Shown: one piece after another, positions 25,654 through 34,606 of the stretch
Layout: each line of letters opens with the position of its first letter
Numbering within the stretch: the first letter of the stretch is position 1
Source of the DNA: Acidobacteriota bacterium
Lineage (GTDB): Bacteria; Acidobacteriota; Blastocatellia; Pyrinomonadales; Pyrinomonadaceae
Reading direction: 5' to 3'
Assembly: GCA_025463135.1 (NCBI GenBank)
Contig: JAOAPY010000016.1
Location: 1-64,000 of the forward strand
DNA length: 64,000 bases
Translations under genes and position numbers: made by a program
The notes under the pieces: generated by a model
What the model saw: only the letters and a program-made list of their open reading frames with translations
The model's database searches: none
Told to the model about the DNA's origin: nothing

Positions 25654-25926
25654 ATGGCAGCAGCAGCAGCGGCAGCCGCCGCAATAGCAAATGCAATCAA
25701 GGCCAGCGGGGTCGTGGTCCAGGTCACTCCGGAAGATTTTCAAACAATCCTCGGCAAGAGCGAAAAACCGCTGGTCATCTATGCCGAAGGCGGCTTCTTC
25801 TCAAAAAAATCGCAATACCTTACCAGCTACAAAGGCTTTGCGTTTTTTACCAAATCTGCACAGCCGCTTCCGCTCGGCTTTGCGGTCGAGATCGTGAAGG
25901 CCGGCAAGATCTGGATCCCGGGTTAG
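25654..25926 (+). CDS. Small conserved-type protein with N-terminal Ala run
   Basis: 90 residues. Begins with Met followed by nine alanines encoded by a GCA/GCG/GCC run (25657-25683), then 'IANAIKASGVVVQVTPEDFQTILGKSEKPLVIYAEGGFFSKKSQYLTSYKGFAFFTKS' and a short strand-rich end 'GFAVEIVKAGKIWIPG'. No signal peptide or membrane segment. GAGGGGG lies ~10 bases before the ATG. The EKPLVIYAEGGFF stretch is reminiscent of a thioredoxin-like strand but no Cys is present. Family and function not recognised. Confidence 0.6.
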   Translation: MAAAAAAAAAIANAIKASGVVVQVTPEDFQTILGKSEKPLVIYAEGGFFSKKSQYLTSYKGFAFFTKSAQPLPLGFAVEIVKAGKIWIPG

Positions 25927-25965
25927 TCATGACTAAAGTTCTTATGACAATAAGTCTGTAATCCG

Positions 25966-26060
25966 GTCGTTTGGGCTGCAGTCCCGTAGGGACGAAATGT
26001 CTATAGAAGCAGAAATCCGAAATAGCCTTCTCAGCTCCGAAGGAGCGCAATGTGTTCCAA
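25966..26060. repeat. Short palindromes GTCCCGTAGGGAC and GCTCCGAAGGAGC
   Basis: Two small hairpins (cagtcccgtagggacg, agctccgaaggagcg), each followed by an AATGTnnnT-like tail (aaatgtctatagaa, caatgtgttc), suggest a repeat pair between the genes ending at 25926 and starting at 26134. Confidence 0.5.
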
Positions 26061-26133
26061 TTGAACCACCAAGCCTGCGCGCCGAGCCATGTGAGCACAA
26101 AGGACAAAGAACAAAGTACGGAGTGTGAAATTT

Positions 26134-26433
26134 ATGAGTTCACAATCGCGAGAACTTGTTATTCCGCCCGGCGCTTCAGCCTCCGCTTCGAGCGTCGAGA
26201 TTTTGCGGGCCTGGCAAGTGAATGATAGTTTGCATGTCAGTCTGAAATCTGATGCCTGGAAAGAAGCAAACGCCTGGGGCCTGGTGCTCGCTGATATTGC
26301 GCGTCACGTAGCGGATGCCTTGCGACAGACGTCCGGCATAAACGTCGACGATACGCTTGACGAAATTCGCTACATGTTCAACGCCGAGCTCCTGAATCCC
26401 ACCGACGAACCAACTGGCGGATTTATTCAATAG
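26134..26433 (+). CDS. DUF5076 domain protein
   Basis: 99 residues from the ATG at 26134 (the GTG three codons earlier is less likely; GGAG sits ~10 bases upstream). 'VEILRAWQVNDSLHVSLKSDAWKEANAWGLVLADIARHVADALRQTSG' is the DUF5076 signature as I know it (VEILRAW, AWG-LLADIARHVA), and 'IRYMFNAEL' matches its C-terminus. Cytosolic; function unknown. Convergent with the STAND ATPase gene 93 bp away. Confidence 0.8.
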   Translation: MSSQSRELVIPPGASASASSVEILRAWQVNDSLHVSLKSDAWKEANAWGLVLADIARHVADALRQTSGINVDDTLDEIRYMFNAELLNPTDEPTGGFIQ

Positions 26434-26526
26434 CCGTGATGATCGGTTAGCGGCAAATTTGATTAGCGCGAACAACATCAAAACGCGCCAGCAGTCGCGC
26501 GCGATATTTGACTAACTTCCAGTACC

Positions 26527-29400
26527 TCAAGGGTTGCTCAGAGGTGTTGCGGTGGGTTGAGGCTTGTCCTTCATTTCCTCGGAAGGGGTCGATGCGCATT
26601 TTACGTGAAACTGCACGCTCTGAGATTTGACGCTCGTCGGGGATGTAATCTGAAGGTAAACGGAACCGCCGTTAGATACCCTGAAAATTGCTCCAACTAA
26701 TTTGGTGCCAGGCTCCTCAAAAGCCAAAGGTCGCTCCGGCCACGAACGACCACCCAAAACAAATCTGTACTTAACCGTGCCACTCGCCCCCCCCACGGAA
26801 ATTCGTCCGAATACTCGAACACTGCCGGGGCAGGGTCCGGAATAGTCCTGAACCGAGACTTTTGTTTCCTCAATTGTCGGCTTAAGGACACCCACGTCCC
26901 ATACCATGGCGGTATGATCTTCACTGGACGTGACCGCCAGATTACCGTCTTTGCTGAACTCAGCAGACCGAACCGGTTTTATATGCGCCTTCAGTTCGTA
27001 AAGCAGCGTACCTGAAGCATCCCAGACCCGTGATGTTCGATCTCCCCCCCAGGTGATTACTCTCGTGCCGTCGCTGCTAAAGTGGGCGCCGTGAACTTCA
27101 GCCGAGTATCCCGTCAATTCTTTTATGAGTTCCCTGGTCTTAACACTCCAAAGACGGGCTGTTCGGTCCTCGCTTGCCGTGACCATCGTCTTGTTATTCC
27201 TGGCGTACTCCGCAAAATAGACGGGACCCTGATGACCCTTAAATACTTTGATCAACTCGCCGCTTTTAGAATTCCAGAGTTTGGCAAACCAATCGTCGCT
27301 CGCCGTCAGAATTTCCTTTCCATCAGGAGTGAAAACTGCGGCATTGATCGGGCCATCATGCCGAACCTGGCGGATGGGGGTTCCGGTGAGCGCATCCCAC
27401 ACCCACGCTGTGGAATCGGCCCCGGCAGTGACCAGCAAGGGGCCTTGTGTACTCCACTCGATGTCGTTTACTCGACCGGTATGACGACGTAACCACTGTG
27501 CTTCTTGTTTCTCATTGACATCCCAAACTATCCCAACTCCAACATTGTCGCTGCTCGCCAGCAGTTGTTTATTTGTAGGTGAAAATGCAACTCTCCTGAC
27601 TTCACCGTTGTGACCCTTCAGGTGGTAATAAAATCCGTTGTTCGGATCCCAGAGGGTCACGAGGTTTGAGCTGGCGATTGCCACCAGGGTGCCATCCGAA
27701 TTGAAGGCGACATCAGTAACCGGCGGTTCAAGTTCGACCCGACGCAGCTCTTGTCCGTTCGCTGTGTTCCACAAGCGAGCTGTACCGTCGTCGCTCACCG
27801 TGGCTACCCTGCTTCCGTCCGGGCTGAATATGGCTTTGTTGACGCTGCCGGAGTGCCCCCTGAGCAGCGCATGAAAGTATGGGAGTTCCTTCACCTGCAA
27901 GGCTCGCGAGAAGACTTCAGTTTCGTACTGCTTTCTTACCTCATCAGCTTGGGCCTCGGCTTTCTTGGCCATTCTTGCCTGTGTGTTGGCTTTTCGTGCC
28001 TGGATGAATGCAAACACCCCCAGCAAGATGACTATCAGGGAAACGGCTATGGCAATTGCCGCGATCGTCCTTGCGCGGCGGGACCTGGCGGCGGCTGTCT
28101 TCTGTTGATGAAGTAGAAGATCTCTCCCGCGAGCGAGCTTGTTTCGTTCTCTTTCCGTCTCCTTCTCGACTGTATAGCGGGATAACCAACCCAGCACCGC
28201 ACGGGCGAGTACTTCGTGAAATATTTCAAAGCGACCGTTACCGCCCGGAGTGGAAGGACCTTCGCGCAGAATACGCCCATTTACGAGTTGGTCCAGAACC
28301 GGCAGCAGCACTTCCTCTTTTTCTTTCGTGTAGCCCACCAGATCCGTAACTGAGAGAGCAATCTTTAAGCCCGATGGCGTGACTAGATGATAGAAAATCT
28401 TCGCTGCGACTTTCTTGTCAGAGTCAGGCAGACTGTTCATCTCGTCATCCAAATGACTGTTTACAATTGTTTGGGTGTTACCCAACCTTATCAGCGTGAT
28501 TAGTCTCAAAACGCGCGACTTCTGACGCATTTCCTCTTCCCACAGCCTTGTCATTACAATCTGGAGCAGAGGCGCTTCAATCGGAGCATCGTCGGAGATC
28601 GAGACCGACTCCATGTCGATCGTCTCATGACCTGTTTGACCGGTGGTTGCCCGCCCCACCGCAATTTGACTAACCACTTCAGAGATTAATCGTTCCTCGA
28701 TGTCGTAAGGGGGATCTGCGTCAAACCTTTTGTTATAGACACGGATAGGACTCCTAATTACATCGTGGGCCGTTTTTGTTCTCAAATGTTCAATGCGCAA
28801 ATAGTTGTCGAATAGCTTGGGGATCTTGCCCTTGAATACGTCGAGTTTGGACAGGGCATCTTCCCTTATTGAGATAAGAAAGTTGGCTCGCAGGGCCGAA
28901 CTGTTGACAGCATTTGAGAGCTCGTCTGCAAACACAGCGGAATGGTCGGGCTTGTAATGAAGAAAATAGTATTCGAACTGGTCGAGGATGATCAGGAAAT
29001 CGCTGTTGAGATGCTTAGACCAGGTTTCAATGGTCTTAACCAGGGTAGGTTCGCTTACTGTAAGCTGGTCGCCCGGCATAAGCGCAGCCGCCGCGTCGTT
29101 GATGGCTTTTATCAGCGCTTCGACCGGATTTTCGCGCCACTCGCTAAACACCACGACTACGAACTCGGGGCGCCCGTCGTTTTCAATATTCTCCAGCGCC
29201 AACTCGTGCAGATCGTGAGAAACACCCGCCCGTAGGACTGAGGTCTTACCGACACCTGCTGGTCCATAGAACAGGGTTAGTTTCGCCCCCATCAAGTTGA
29301 ACGCAATGGTTCGCCTTTCCTTGTCGCGGCCGAAGAAGAAAGGTTCATCGGCTTCGGAATACGGCGCCAGGCCTACATATGGTTTGTGAGGGAGACTCAT
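26527..29400 (-). CDS. STAND (nSTAND1-type) ATPase with TM helix, WD40 propeller and Ig-like C-terminus
   Basis: 957 residues. 'YVGLAPYSEADEPFFFGRD' is the usual nSTAND1 opening; Walker A GPAGVGKTS is at 46-54, Walker B 'FLIILDQFEYYF' at 135-146, and an Arg-containing 'LISIRED' follows. A winged-helix-like region ends near 405, then a basic coiled segment, a TM helix (~446-466) and another coil. Residues ~511-845 carry eight WD40 blades ('GHSGSVNKAIFSPDGS...ARLWN' and so on), and the last ~100 an Ig-like beta domain. STAND proteins oligomerise on ligand sensing to activate an effector. Its start codon overlaps the SIR2 stop (ATGA), so the pair is translationally coupled. Nearby sequence looks more AT-rich than the neighbours. 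Confidence 0.9.
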   Translation of the reverse strand: MSLPHKPYVGLAPYSEADEPFFFGRDKERRTIAFNLMGAKLTLFYGPAGVGKTSVLRAGVSHDLHELALENIENDGRPEFVVVVFSEWRENPVEALIKAINDAAAALMPGDQLTVSEPTLVKTIETWSKHLNSDFLIILDQFEYYFLHYKPDHSAVFADELSNAVNSSALRANFLISIREDALSKLDVFKGKIPKLFDNYLRIEHLRTKTAHDVIRSPIRVYNKRFDADPPYDIEERLISEVVSQIAVGRATTGQTGHETIDMESVSISDDAPIEAPLLQIVMTRLWEEEMRQKSRVLRLITLIRLGNTQTIVNSHLDDEMNSLPDSDKKVAAKIFYHLVTPSGLKIALSVTDLVGYTKEKEEVLLPVLDQLVNGRILREGPSTPGGNGRFEIFHEVLARAVLGWLSRYTVEKETERERNKLARGRDLLLHQQKTAAARSRRARTIAAIAIAVSLIVILLGVFAFIQARKANTQARMAKKAEAQADEVRKQYETEVFSRALQVKELPYFHALLRGHSGSVNKAIFSPDGSRVATVSDDGTARLWNTANGQELRRVELEPPVTDVAFNSDGTLVAIASSNLVTLWDPNNGFYYHLKGHNGEVRRVAFSPTNKQLLASSDNVGVGIVWDVNEKQEAQWLRRHTGRVNDIEWSTQGPLLVTAGADSTAWVWDALTGTPIRQVRHDGPINAAVFTPDGKEILTASDDWFAKLWNSKSGELIKVFKGHQGPVYFAEYARNNKTMVTASEDRTARLWSVKTRELIKELTGYSAEVHGAHFSSDGTRVITWGGDRTSRVWDASGTLLYELKAHIKPVRSAEFSKDGNLAVTSSEDHTAMVWDVGVLKPTIEETKVSVQDYSGPCPGSVRVFGRISVGGASGTVKYRFVLGGRSWPERPLAFEEPGTKLVGAIFRVSNGGSVYLQITSPTSVKSQSVQFHVKCASTPSEEMKDKPQPTATPLSNP

Positions 29401-30392
29401 TTCGTTAGGTTGATTTGGCTTTCTCCAGAGAAGAAAGCCTCTAACTGCAGAACATATTCGTCCAATTCCATCCGCAGAATGGCAACCTCTTTCTTTTTCC
29501 AGTACAGCTCTTCAAACTCGGAAGACTTGTTCATTACTGCCCACGATGCGAAGTTCTGGTCTCGTTGGTCTCGACGGATTCGATATAAGAACGCCCGCAG
29601 ATTCCAGTCATGCAATCCGTACCCTAAGAAAAGGAAGTGACTCTGGTTTAGCTGAGCGTTCAATGAGCGAGGGAGGGCTTGGGCTATGTCTCCATGAGCT
29701 AAGTACTTAATGTAATCGTCTTCGGTAATTACAAAGTTATCCCCTTCGACTGAACCATGCACTTTGAGAATTATTGGATGATCGTCGTCGTCCAGCCGGT
29801 CGTAAGTTGTACCGTTTCTTATGGTGGTTGAAACTCCGTTTGGGGCCTTATGTTCGAAGGCAGGTACGTTGTCCTTGGAACGATATGTAATCTCATGAAA
29901 ATCTTCACCTGCCTCGCGAAAGGCAGTAGCCATCACATCGTCATAGTTCGTCGTCACGATCAGGAGATGTTTTTTGAATTCGTGCGCGAGCCGGTCGGTC
30001 TTCGGCCGGCGCGCTTGCCGGTATCGGTTGGGGAGTGTGGCCAGGAAGGTATGCAGAGGTGTAGGAGAGATTTCCCCGCTAAATACGGGCCTCAATTCGA
30101 CATCAAGTCGCCCGCGCCCATAAATCAAATCGGCATACTGCGAGACTCGGGCAAGATTGGTCTTGAGATCAGGAATCTTATCTGGCGGGTAAGGCAGTGT
30201 GGTTGCAATGTGTTCAATCAGCTCCAGGCTGTTTGGCAGTCGGGGTGAATCAATGTCCCACACCTCTTTCCCGGCCCCACAGAGGTTGGCCCCAGCACCA
30301 AGAAACGGAACAACCCTGCCGGCAAGAATGCTGGTTCCTACAGCGCGAAGATGTGTGTCCGGGTCACGATCAAAGGCCTGTTCGGTCATCAT
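29397..30392 (-). CDS. SIR2-like domain protein, probable NADase effector
   Basis: 331 residues from the ATG at 30392 (a second ATG follows directly). SIR2 fold hallmarks: 'VVPFLGAGANLCG' (NAD-binding GAGAN at 32-36), 'LLIVTTNYDDVM' (TTNYD, Asn149) and 'ILKVHGSVEGDNFVITEDDYI' (catalytic-type His212), then 'FLFLGYGLHDWNLR'. This pattern is shared with the SIR2 domains of bacterial defence systems (Thoeris ThsA, DSR, SIR2-containing Avs), which degrade NAD+ on activation, rather than with deacetylase sirtuins, whose zinc Cys motif is absent. Shares ATGA with the STAND gene. A MITE lies 244 bp upstream of its start. Effector role is inferred. Confidence 0.85.
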   Translation of the reverse strand: MMTEQAFDRDPDTHLRAVGTSILAGRVVPFLGAGANLCGAGKEVWDIDSPRLPNSLELIEHIATTLPYPPDKIPDLKTNLARVSQYADLIYGRGRLDVELRPVFSGEISPTPLHTFLATLPNRYRQARRPKTDRLAHEFKKHLLIVTTNYDDVMATAFREAGEDFHEITYRSKDNVPAFEHKAPNGVSTTIRNGTTYDRLDDDDHPIILKVHGSVEGDNFVITEDDYIKYLAHGDIAQALPRSLNAQLNQSHFLFLGYGLHDWNLRAFLYRIRRDQRDQNFASWAVMNKSSEFEELYWKKKEVAILRMELDEYVLQLEAFFSGESQINLTK

Positions 30393-30869
30393 ATGAGACT
30401 GACGATGTCTACCAACAGATACTAGTCCTCGCTGGCTGGTTCCGCTCCCGAAAAGGCCCGCCGAGCGACTTGCGGCGAGACAGAATACGTTCAAGAGGTA
30501 TCAGAACGGCTGAAGTGATGACGACACCGATCTAACTTAGAGTCTGGGAAGATTGGTGTCAGCTGAGATGTTGCGAGAACTGCGCGCAGCACTCTAAGCG
30601 AAGGCCTGCCTTGTGTCAATGGTGAAGTCTGAGAAGGTAGTGGGTCAGTTTGATGTCCCGATAAGCTTTATTAGCTTGTCGTAACGCCGCGACAAACTAA
30701 AGTTTGTCGGACATTTGCCGCGAAACTGACCCACTACCGTCTGAGCATGGTGAGGTCCGAGAACCGCACAGGAACAAACCCGGATATAGGCGACGATGCA
30801 ATAGTATGAGGAATTACCAATTCAAGAAATACGAGGAGCTTCCAGGCGCTCGCGACACTTGGCCACGTT
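30393..30869. other. Upstream region of the SIR2/STAND operon
   Basis: 477 bp between the SIR2 start and the next gene's stop. Contains MITE copy B (30636-30738). The 244 bp between MITE and SIR2 start presumably holds the operon promoter; no clear -35/-10 pair identified and no other gene is convincing. Confidence 0.5.
30636..30738 (-). mobile_element. MITE, copy B (perfect 16 bp TIRs, 9 bp direct repeats)
   Basis: 103 bp. Ends are GGTAGTGGGTCAGTTT and AAACTGACCCACTACC, a perfect 16 bp terminal inverted repeat. Internal REP-like hairpins as in copy A, in reverse orientation; overall nearly identical to the reverse complement of 10955-11053 apart from a few substitutions and small indels around 30660-30675. 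Flanks gtctgagaa (30627-30635) and gtctgagca (30739-30747) form a 9 bp direct repeat with one mismatch. Confidence 0.88.
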
Positions 30870-31517
30870 TCACGAGGGTGCGACCTTGACTGCCTGCTGT
30901 TTGAGACTCTTGATTAGTTTCTCAGCCTCATCGTGAGTGAGTAAGCGATAGGCAGGCTGATGTTTTTTCTCATACGTCACGCTGTGATGAATCGCCGGAT
31001 ATTTCTTCGGATCCGTCTCCTCATCAAGGCGACGCCATTCGGGCCAGTTTAGATTGCCGACGGGTTTTCGATCGAGTGACATACCCAGCGTGTTCCAGGC
31101 AATATGAAAGGCGGCTTCGTCATCGACCATGAAACCTTTTCCGGTTTGGTCGCCGGGAAAGTCTTTGGCGCTTTGCAGGAACGCCGCTAAAAGATCTTCC
31201 AGCTTGCCGCCGCGCGCGCGGAACGGTCGCAGGTTAAAGCGGCCGACTTTTTCATCCTGGCGCAACGGTTCCCAAAGCTTTTCGTCAGGCAAAGGTTGGC
31301 CCAGCGAACCCCACTCGCGCTGCAGTTCTTCCCGAACTGTCTTTTCGTCAGTGATGGCGTGGGCATTGCCGCGCGTCGCCTGATGGAGCCATTTGTAAGC
31401 ATCTTCGACGCGGACGCTATCATCGCCCTGCAGCTTGTCGCGAGCGAAGTCTGCAAGCTCCGGCTGCTGACCCAACGAGCAGAGCAACAATAATGAAGCA
31501 AGTATCGTGGAAGTCAT
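30870..31517 (-). CDS. Exported hypothetical protein
   Basis: 215 residues. Short signal peptide 'MTSTILASLLLLCSLGQQ'. The rest is helical and hydrophilic: 'RVEDAYKWLHQATRGNAHAITDEKTVREELQREWGSL', 'FNLRPFRARGGKLEDLLAAFLQSAKDFPGD', 'NWPEWRRLDEETDPKKYPAIHHSVTYEKKHQPAYRLLTHDEAEKLI'. The 'AYKWLHQATRGN' opening and the 'HHS' segment are distinctive but I cannot name the family. Start lies 5 bases after the M14 peptidase stop, so the two are one transcription unit and this may act with that peptidase in the periplasm. Confidence 0.65.
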   Translation of the reverse strand: MTSTILASLLLLCSLGQQPELADFARDKLQGDDSVRVEDAYKWLHQATRGNAHAITDEKTVREELQREWGSLGQPLPDEKLWEPLRQDEKVGRFNLRPFRARGGKLEDLLAAFLQSAKDFPGDQTGKGFMVDDEAAFHIAWNTLGMSLDRKPVGNLNWPEWRRLDEETDPKKYPAIHHSVTYEKKHQPAYRLLTHDEAEKLIKSLKQQAVKVAPS

Positions 31518-31522
31518 AAGCG

Positions 31523-34500
31523 TTACTTCGTGTCGAGCTTGCGCCCGGCGTTCAAATTATCGAAGTTCAAAATCGCGTTGAAGACAAGAAAGTAACTGCC
31601 CTTTGTCTGCCCGCGCCAGAACGGGTTCGTCGAAAAGAGAATGACGTGGCCCGTGCCGTACGGAGCGTCAATCACCGCAGCATGCTGTGCAATCTCGTCA
31701 CCACCATCCAGCAATCCGGAAACAAACAGATCGCGATTGTCAGCATAGCGCAATACAACTCGCGGGCGCTGATCCGGGGGGATGATGCCGCCGTTGTTGC
31801 GACGCTGCTCATCGCTGATTGGCGCCGCCTCCCAGACTTCACTGTGCGGCGGGGGCTCCGGCGGTTCGATCGCGGGCCGGCCCTGGGGAACATCGGGATC
31901 GTCGGGAGTACCTCGGCCGGTGGCGCGCAGACCCTGGCGCTGGCGGCCACCGCGGCCGCCGACCGCACTGCTCAAGTTAAAGATTGGTCCGTTCATGCAA
32001 TACATCGCCAGCGAATCGCCATAGCCGTAAGCGATCGGGCTGGTCGCGTCGACCGTTTTCATTCGCAGAATGTCGCCGATGGCTTTCAGTCGTTGCGCGC
32101 GTTGGATCGATACACCCGGTGTTAAGCCGCTCGAGACGGGAAGGTCCGCGGTATCGTCCACAGTAATAAAGACACCGCCGGTCTGCACAAACTTTTGCAG
32201 GTTCATCACACCGGTCCACCCGAGTCCCGGTCGCATGTCATCGGTGGAATCGATGCGGCCAAGATTTGGAGTCAGCGTCGTTGTCTTCCATGGGATGGGG
32301 TTGCCATACATCGGCATCCCGGAAATTATTGCCGCCGTGCCGCGGCCTACGGGCGCCAGAATGATCACATCGTACTTCGCTCGCAGGCCCGCATCCTTCG
32401 CCACATCCTGCGTGCTGATGTAGTCGTAAGGCACTTTCAATTTGTCAAAAGCCAACCGCCACCAACCTTCGTCCTGCGTGCTGAGCCAGGTATGCATAAA
32501 CGCTATGCGCGCCGCTTTGACTGGGTGCGATTTGACGGTAGGAGCCGTATCAACGGCATAAATCTGAATACCAAGGTCGGTAGCGATGCGCTTCAAATCA
32601 TTTTCAGAAGCCTTGCGCACGATGAAGGAACCGCGATTGAATTTTTGAGCGGCGGCGCCAAAGGGTTCTTCCGCGGCTTCGATCGCGACGTCTCTTAATT
32701 GATAACGCAGCGTCATCAGATTGTTGTCGGCGGTGTGATTGATTAGGTAAACCGAGCCGGCGCCGGTGATGCCGCCGGGCGACTTTATCTCACCCTTCAC
32801 GAGATCTGCCGACACGCTCAGCGCCTTTAGGTCGGTCACACGCACGACTTCGACATTGCCAAGTTCACCCATGGTCCAGGCCGTATCGTCGTAGATGTCC
32901 TGCTGCGGATCGCTCGGGCTCCAGTACTGGTAATCCAGCAAGGCGTCGGCGATGCGGCTGTACGGCTGGTTCATGCGTACGATGTACGAGCCGGCGGGAA
33001 ACTCGCGCGCTTCGGTTTTCTGCTCTACCTTTTTCGGCTCAGCCGCCGGCGGTTCCTGGATCGTAGTCTTTGGTTGGTCGGCGCTCTTGGGCGCCGGAGT
33101 CGGTGTCGCGCTTGCAGACGGCTGCGGTTTTGGCTCCTCTTTCTTATCGCCGCCTTTCTTTGCCTTAACCATCACGGTGAAAGGCGCGGTGGCGCGATGA
33201 ATCTCGCAACCCTGAGCCTGCAAGGTGCGGAGTAACTCCGCTTGATTACCCAGACGTGGATCGCCGGCCGGGAAAACATAAGCCGCGGGACCTTCCTTTT
33301 TTGGCTTTTCAATCGACCGTTTGCTCTTCAAATAAAAGTTCTTGAGAAAGAGCTTGCCGTTATTGCTGAAATAGAAAAGCGTGGTCAGCAACGCGGACTC
33401 TTCATAGTTATTGTTATTCCGTTGTGACCATTTTGCTTTTGGCAGTGGCGGATTTTGTTTGTACCAGGTGCGCTGATACTCGTCCGGCGAAAGCGAACGC
33501 TCGACGGTGTCGGCCCCTGCGTTGCCGAATGTTTCGTATAAGCGGCTGATACCGTTATGCGTGGCCGCGATGAACATCAGATAGCCAGGCGACCAGGTGT
33601 CAAAGTTGCCATGCGCAAAGACGCCGGGCATGCCGAACTTCGTCATCTCGGAAACATTGTTCCAGCCGATCATTTGCCACTCGTCGGTCAGGATGGGATC
33701 GACCCAGGCGTTGTATGGACCATCGCCCACGGTGTTGTCGTACAGATAGGGAACTGACTCATGCAAGTCGTGAATGACCTGGGCCTTCCAATCAATAAAG
33801 GTCTTCATGACATTGCGCGTCAGTTTCAGCGAGAGCCCGATGGCATCGCGATTGTTATCGTGTGCGACATAGTGGCCCCAATAGAGCAGCGACGGCCAGT
33901 TTTCATTCGGATGGGCCAGGTGCCAGTTGTAAACATCGACCATGCGATTGCGGCCGTCGACTTCGACCACCGGCGTGATCAGGACCACCATGTTGTCACG
34001 AATATTTTTGACGTAGGCGCTGTCATCTACGGCAAGCCGATAGGCCAGCTCCATCAGGGCCGTCGGCGCGCCGGTTTCCACGGAGTGAATAGTGCCGGTG
34101 ATGTAATAGATGGGAAAGGAAGCGGCGACGAGTTTGTCCGCCTCGTCATCGTTAAGATTGATGGTGCGCGGATCGGCAAGCTTTGTCAGACGCGCCCGGT
34201 TCTCGTCAAGTTTAGCCAGCAGCTTTTCCGAGGCAACCGCCACGGCAATCATCTCACGGCCCTCTTCAGTAGTGCCGATGGAATAGACCTTGACGCGCGG
34301 GCTCGCCTTTTCCAGCAGCCGCATGTAGCGGTATACATCTTCCGCATAGGGCAGTTTCCCCGGCGCGCCCGCCACGTCACCCAGCACTACCTTTGGCGTC
34401 GGCACCGTCGGCGAAGCGGGAAGATAGTCAGTCAGCGGCGAATTGAAAAACGGTTCCGTGGTGTATTCGCGAATCTTGCGTGTGTAGTCTTCGTCGATCG

Positions 34501-34606
34501 GTTGATTCGGATCGCGCGCCGGTTTGATTTGGGCGGTAGTCAGCATGGCCGCGATCAGTATTATGAATGAACAAAGGAGTGCACGCAGGAAGGTTTGTCG
34601 TGTCAT
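31523..34606 (-). CDS. Exported M14-family zinc carboxypeptidase, multidomain
   Basis: 1027 residues from the ATG at 34606, which starts the signal peptide 'RALLCSFIILIAAMLTTAQ'. Residues ~85-420 are the M14 domain: 'YYITGTIHSVETGAPTALMELAYRL' gives the HxxE zinc motif (His174, Glu177), 'VLITPVVEVDGRNRM' follows, and 'QVIHDLHESVPY' gives the third zinc His. A Lys/Pro-rich linker (~510-560) leads to a second half with a flavodoxin/ThuA-like alpha-beta region ('ARIAFMHTWLSTQDEGWWRLAFDKLKVPY', 'YDVIILAPVGRG') that ends 'HVILFSTNPFWRGQTKGSY', resembling glutamine-amidotransferase-like folds attached to M14 peptidases in Acidobacteriota. Peptide substrate unknown. Confidence 0.88.
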   Translation of the reverse strand: MTRQTFLRALLCSFIILIAAMLTTAQIKPARDPNQPIDEDYTRKIREYTTEPFFNSPLTDYLPASPTVPTPKVVLGDVAGAPGKLPYAEDVYRYMRLLEKASPRVKVYSIGTTEEGREMIAVAVASEKLLAKLDENRARLTKLADPRTINLNDDEADKLVAASFPIYYITGTIHSVETGAPTALMELAYRLAVDDSAYVKNIRDNMVVLITPVVEVDGRNRMVDVYNWHLAHPNENWPSLLYWGHYVAHDNNRDAIGLSLKLTRNVMKTFIDWKAQVIHDLHESVPYLYDNTVGDGPYNAWVDPILTDEWQMIGWNNVSEMTKFGMPGVFAHGNFDTWSPGYLMFIAATHNGISRLYETFGNAGADTVERSLSPDEYQRTWYKQNPPLPKAKWSQRNNNNYEESALLTTLFYFSNNGKLFLKNFYLKSKRSIEKPKKEGPAAYVFPAGDPRLGNQAELLRTLQAQGCEIHRATAPFTVMVKAKKGGDKKEEPKPQPSASATPTPAPKSADQPKTTIQEPPAAEPKKVEQKTEAREFPAGSYIVRMNQPYSRIADALLDYQYWSPSDPQQDIYDDTAWTMGELGNVEVVRVTDLKALSVSADLVKGEIKSPGGITGAGSVYLINHTADNNLMTLRYQLRDVAIEAAEEPFGAAAQKFNRGSFIVRKASENDLKRIATDLGIQIYAVDTAPTVKSHPVKAARIAFMHTWLSTQDEGWWRLAFDKLKVPYDYISTQDVAKDAGLRAKYDVIILAPVGRGTAAIISGMPMYGNPIPWKTTTLTPNLGRIDSTDDMRPGLGWTGVMNLQKFVQTGGVFITVDDTADLPVSSGLTPGVSIQRAQRLKAIGDILRMKTVDATSPIAYGYGDSLAMYCMNGPIFNLSSAVGGRGGRQRQGLRATGRGTPDDPDVPQGRPAIEPPEPPPHSEVWEAAPISDEQRRNNGGIIPPDQRPRVVLRYADNRDLFVSGLLDGGDEIAQHAAVIDAPYGTGHVILFSTNPFWRGQTKGSYFLVFNAILNFDNLNAGRKLDTK

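Noticed and set aside
26527-30738. Complete defence island or integrative element around SIR2/STAND
   Set aside because: No integrase, tRNA end or other defence genes adjacent within the window; only a MITE flanks the operon on one side.
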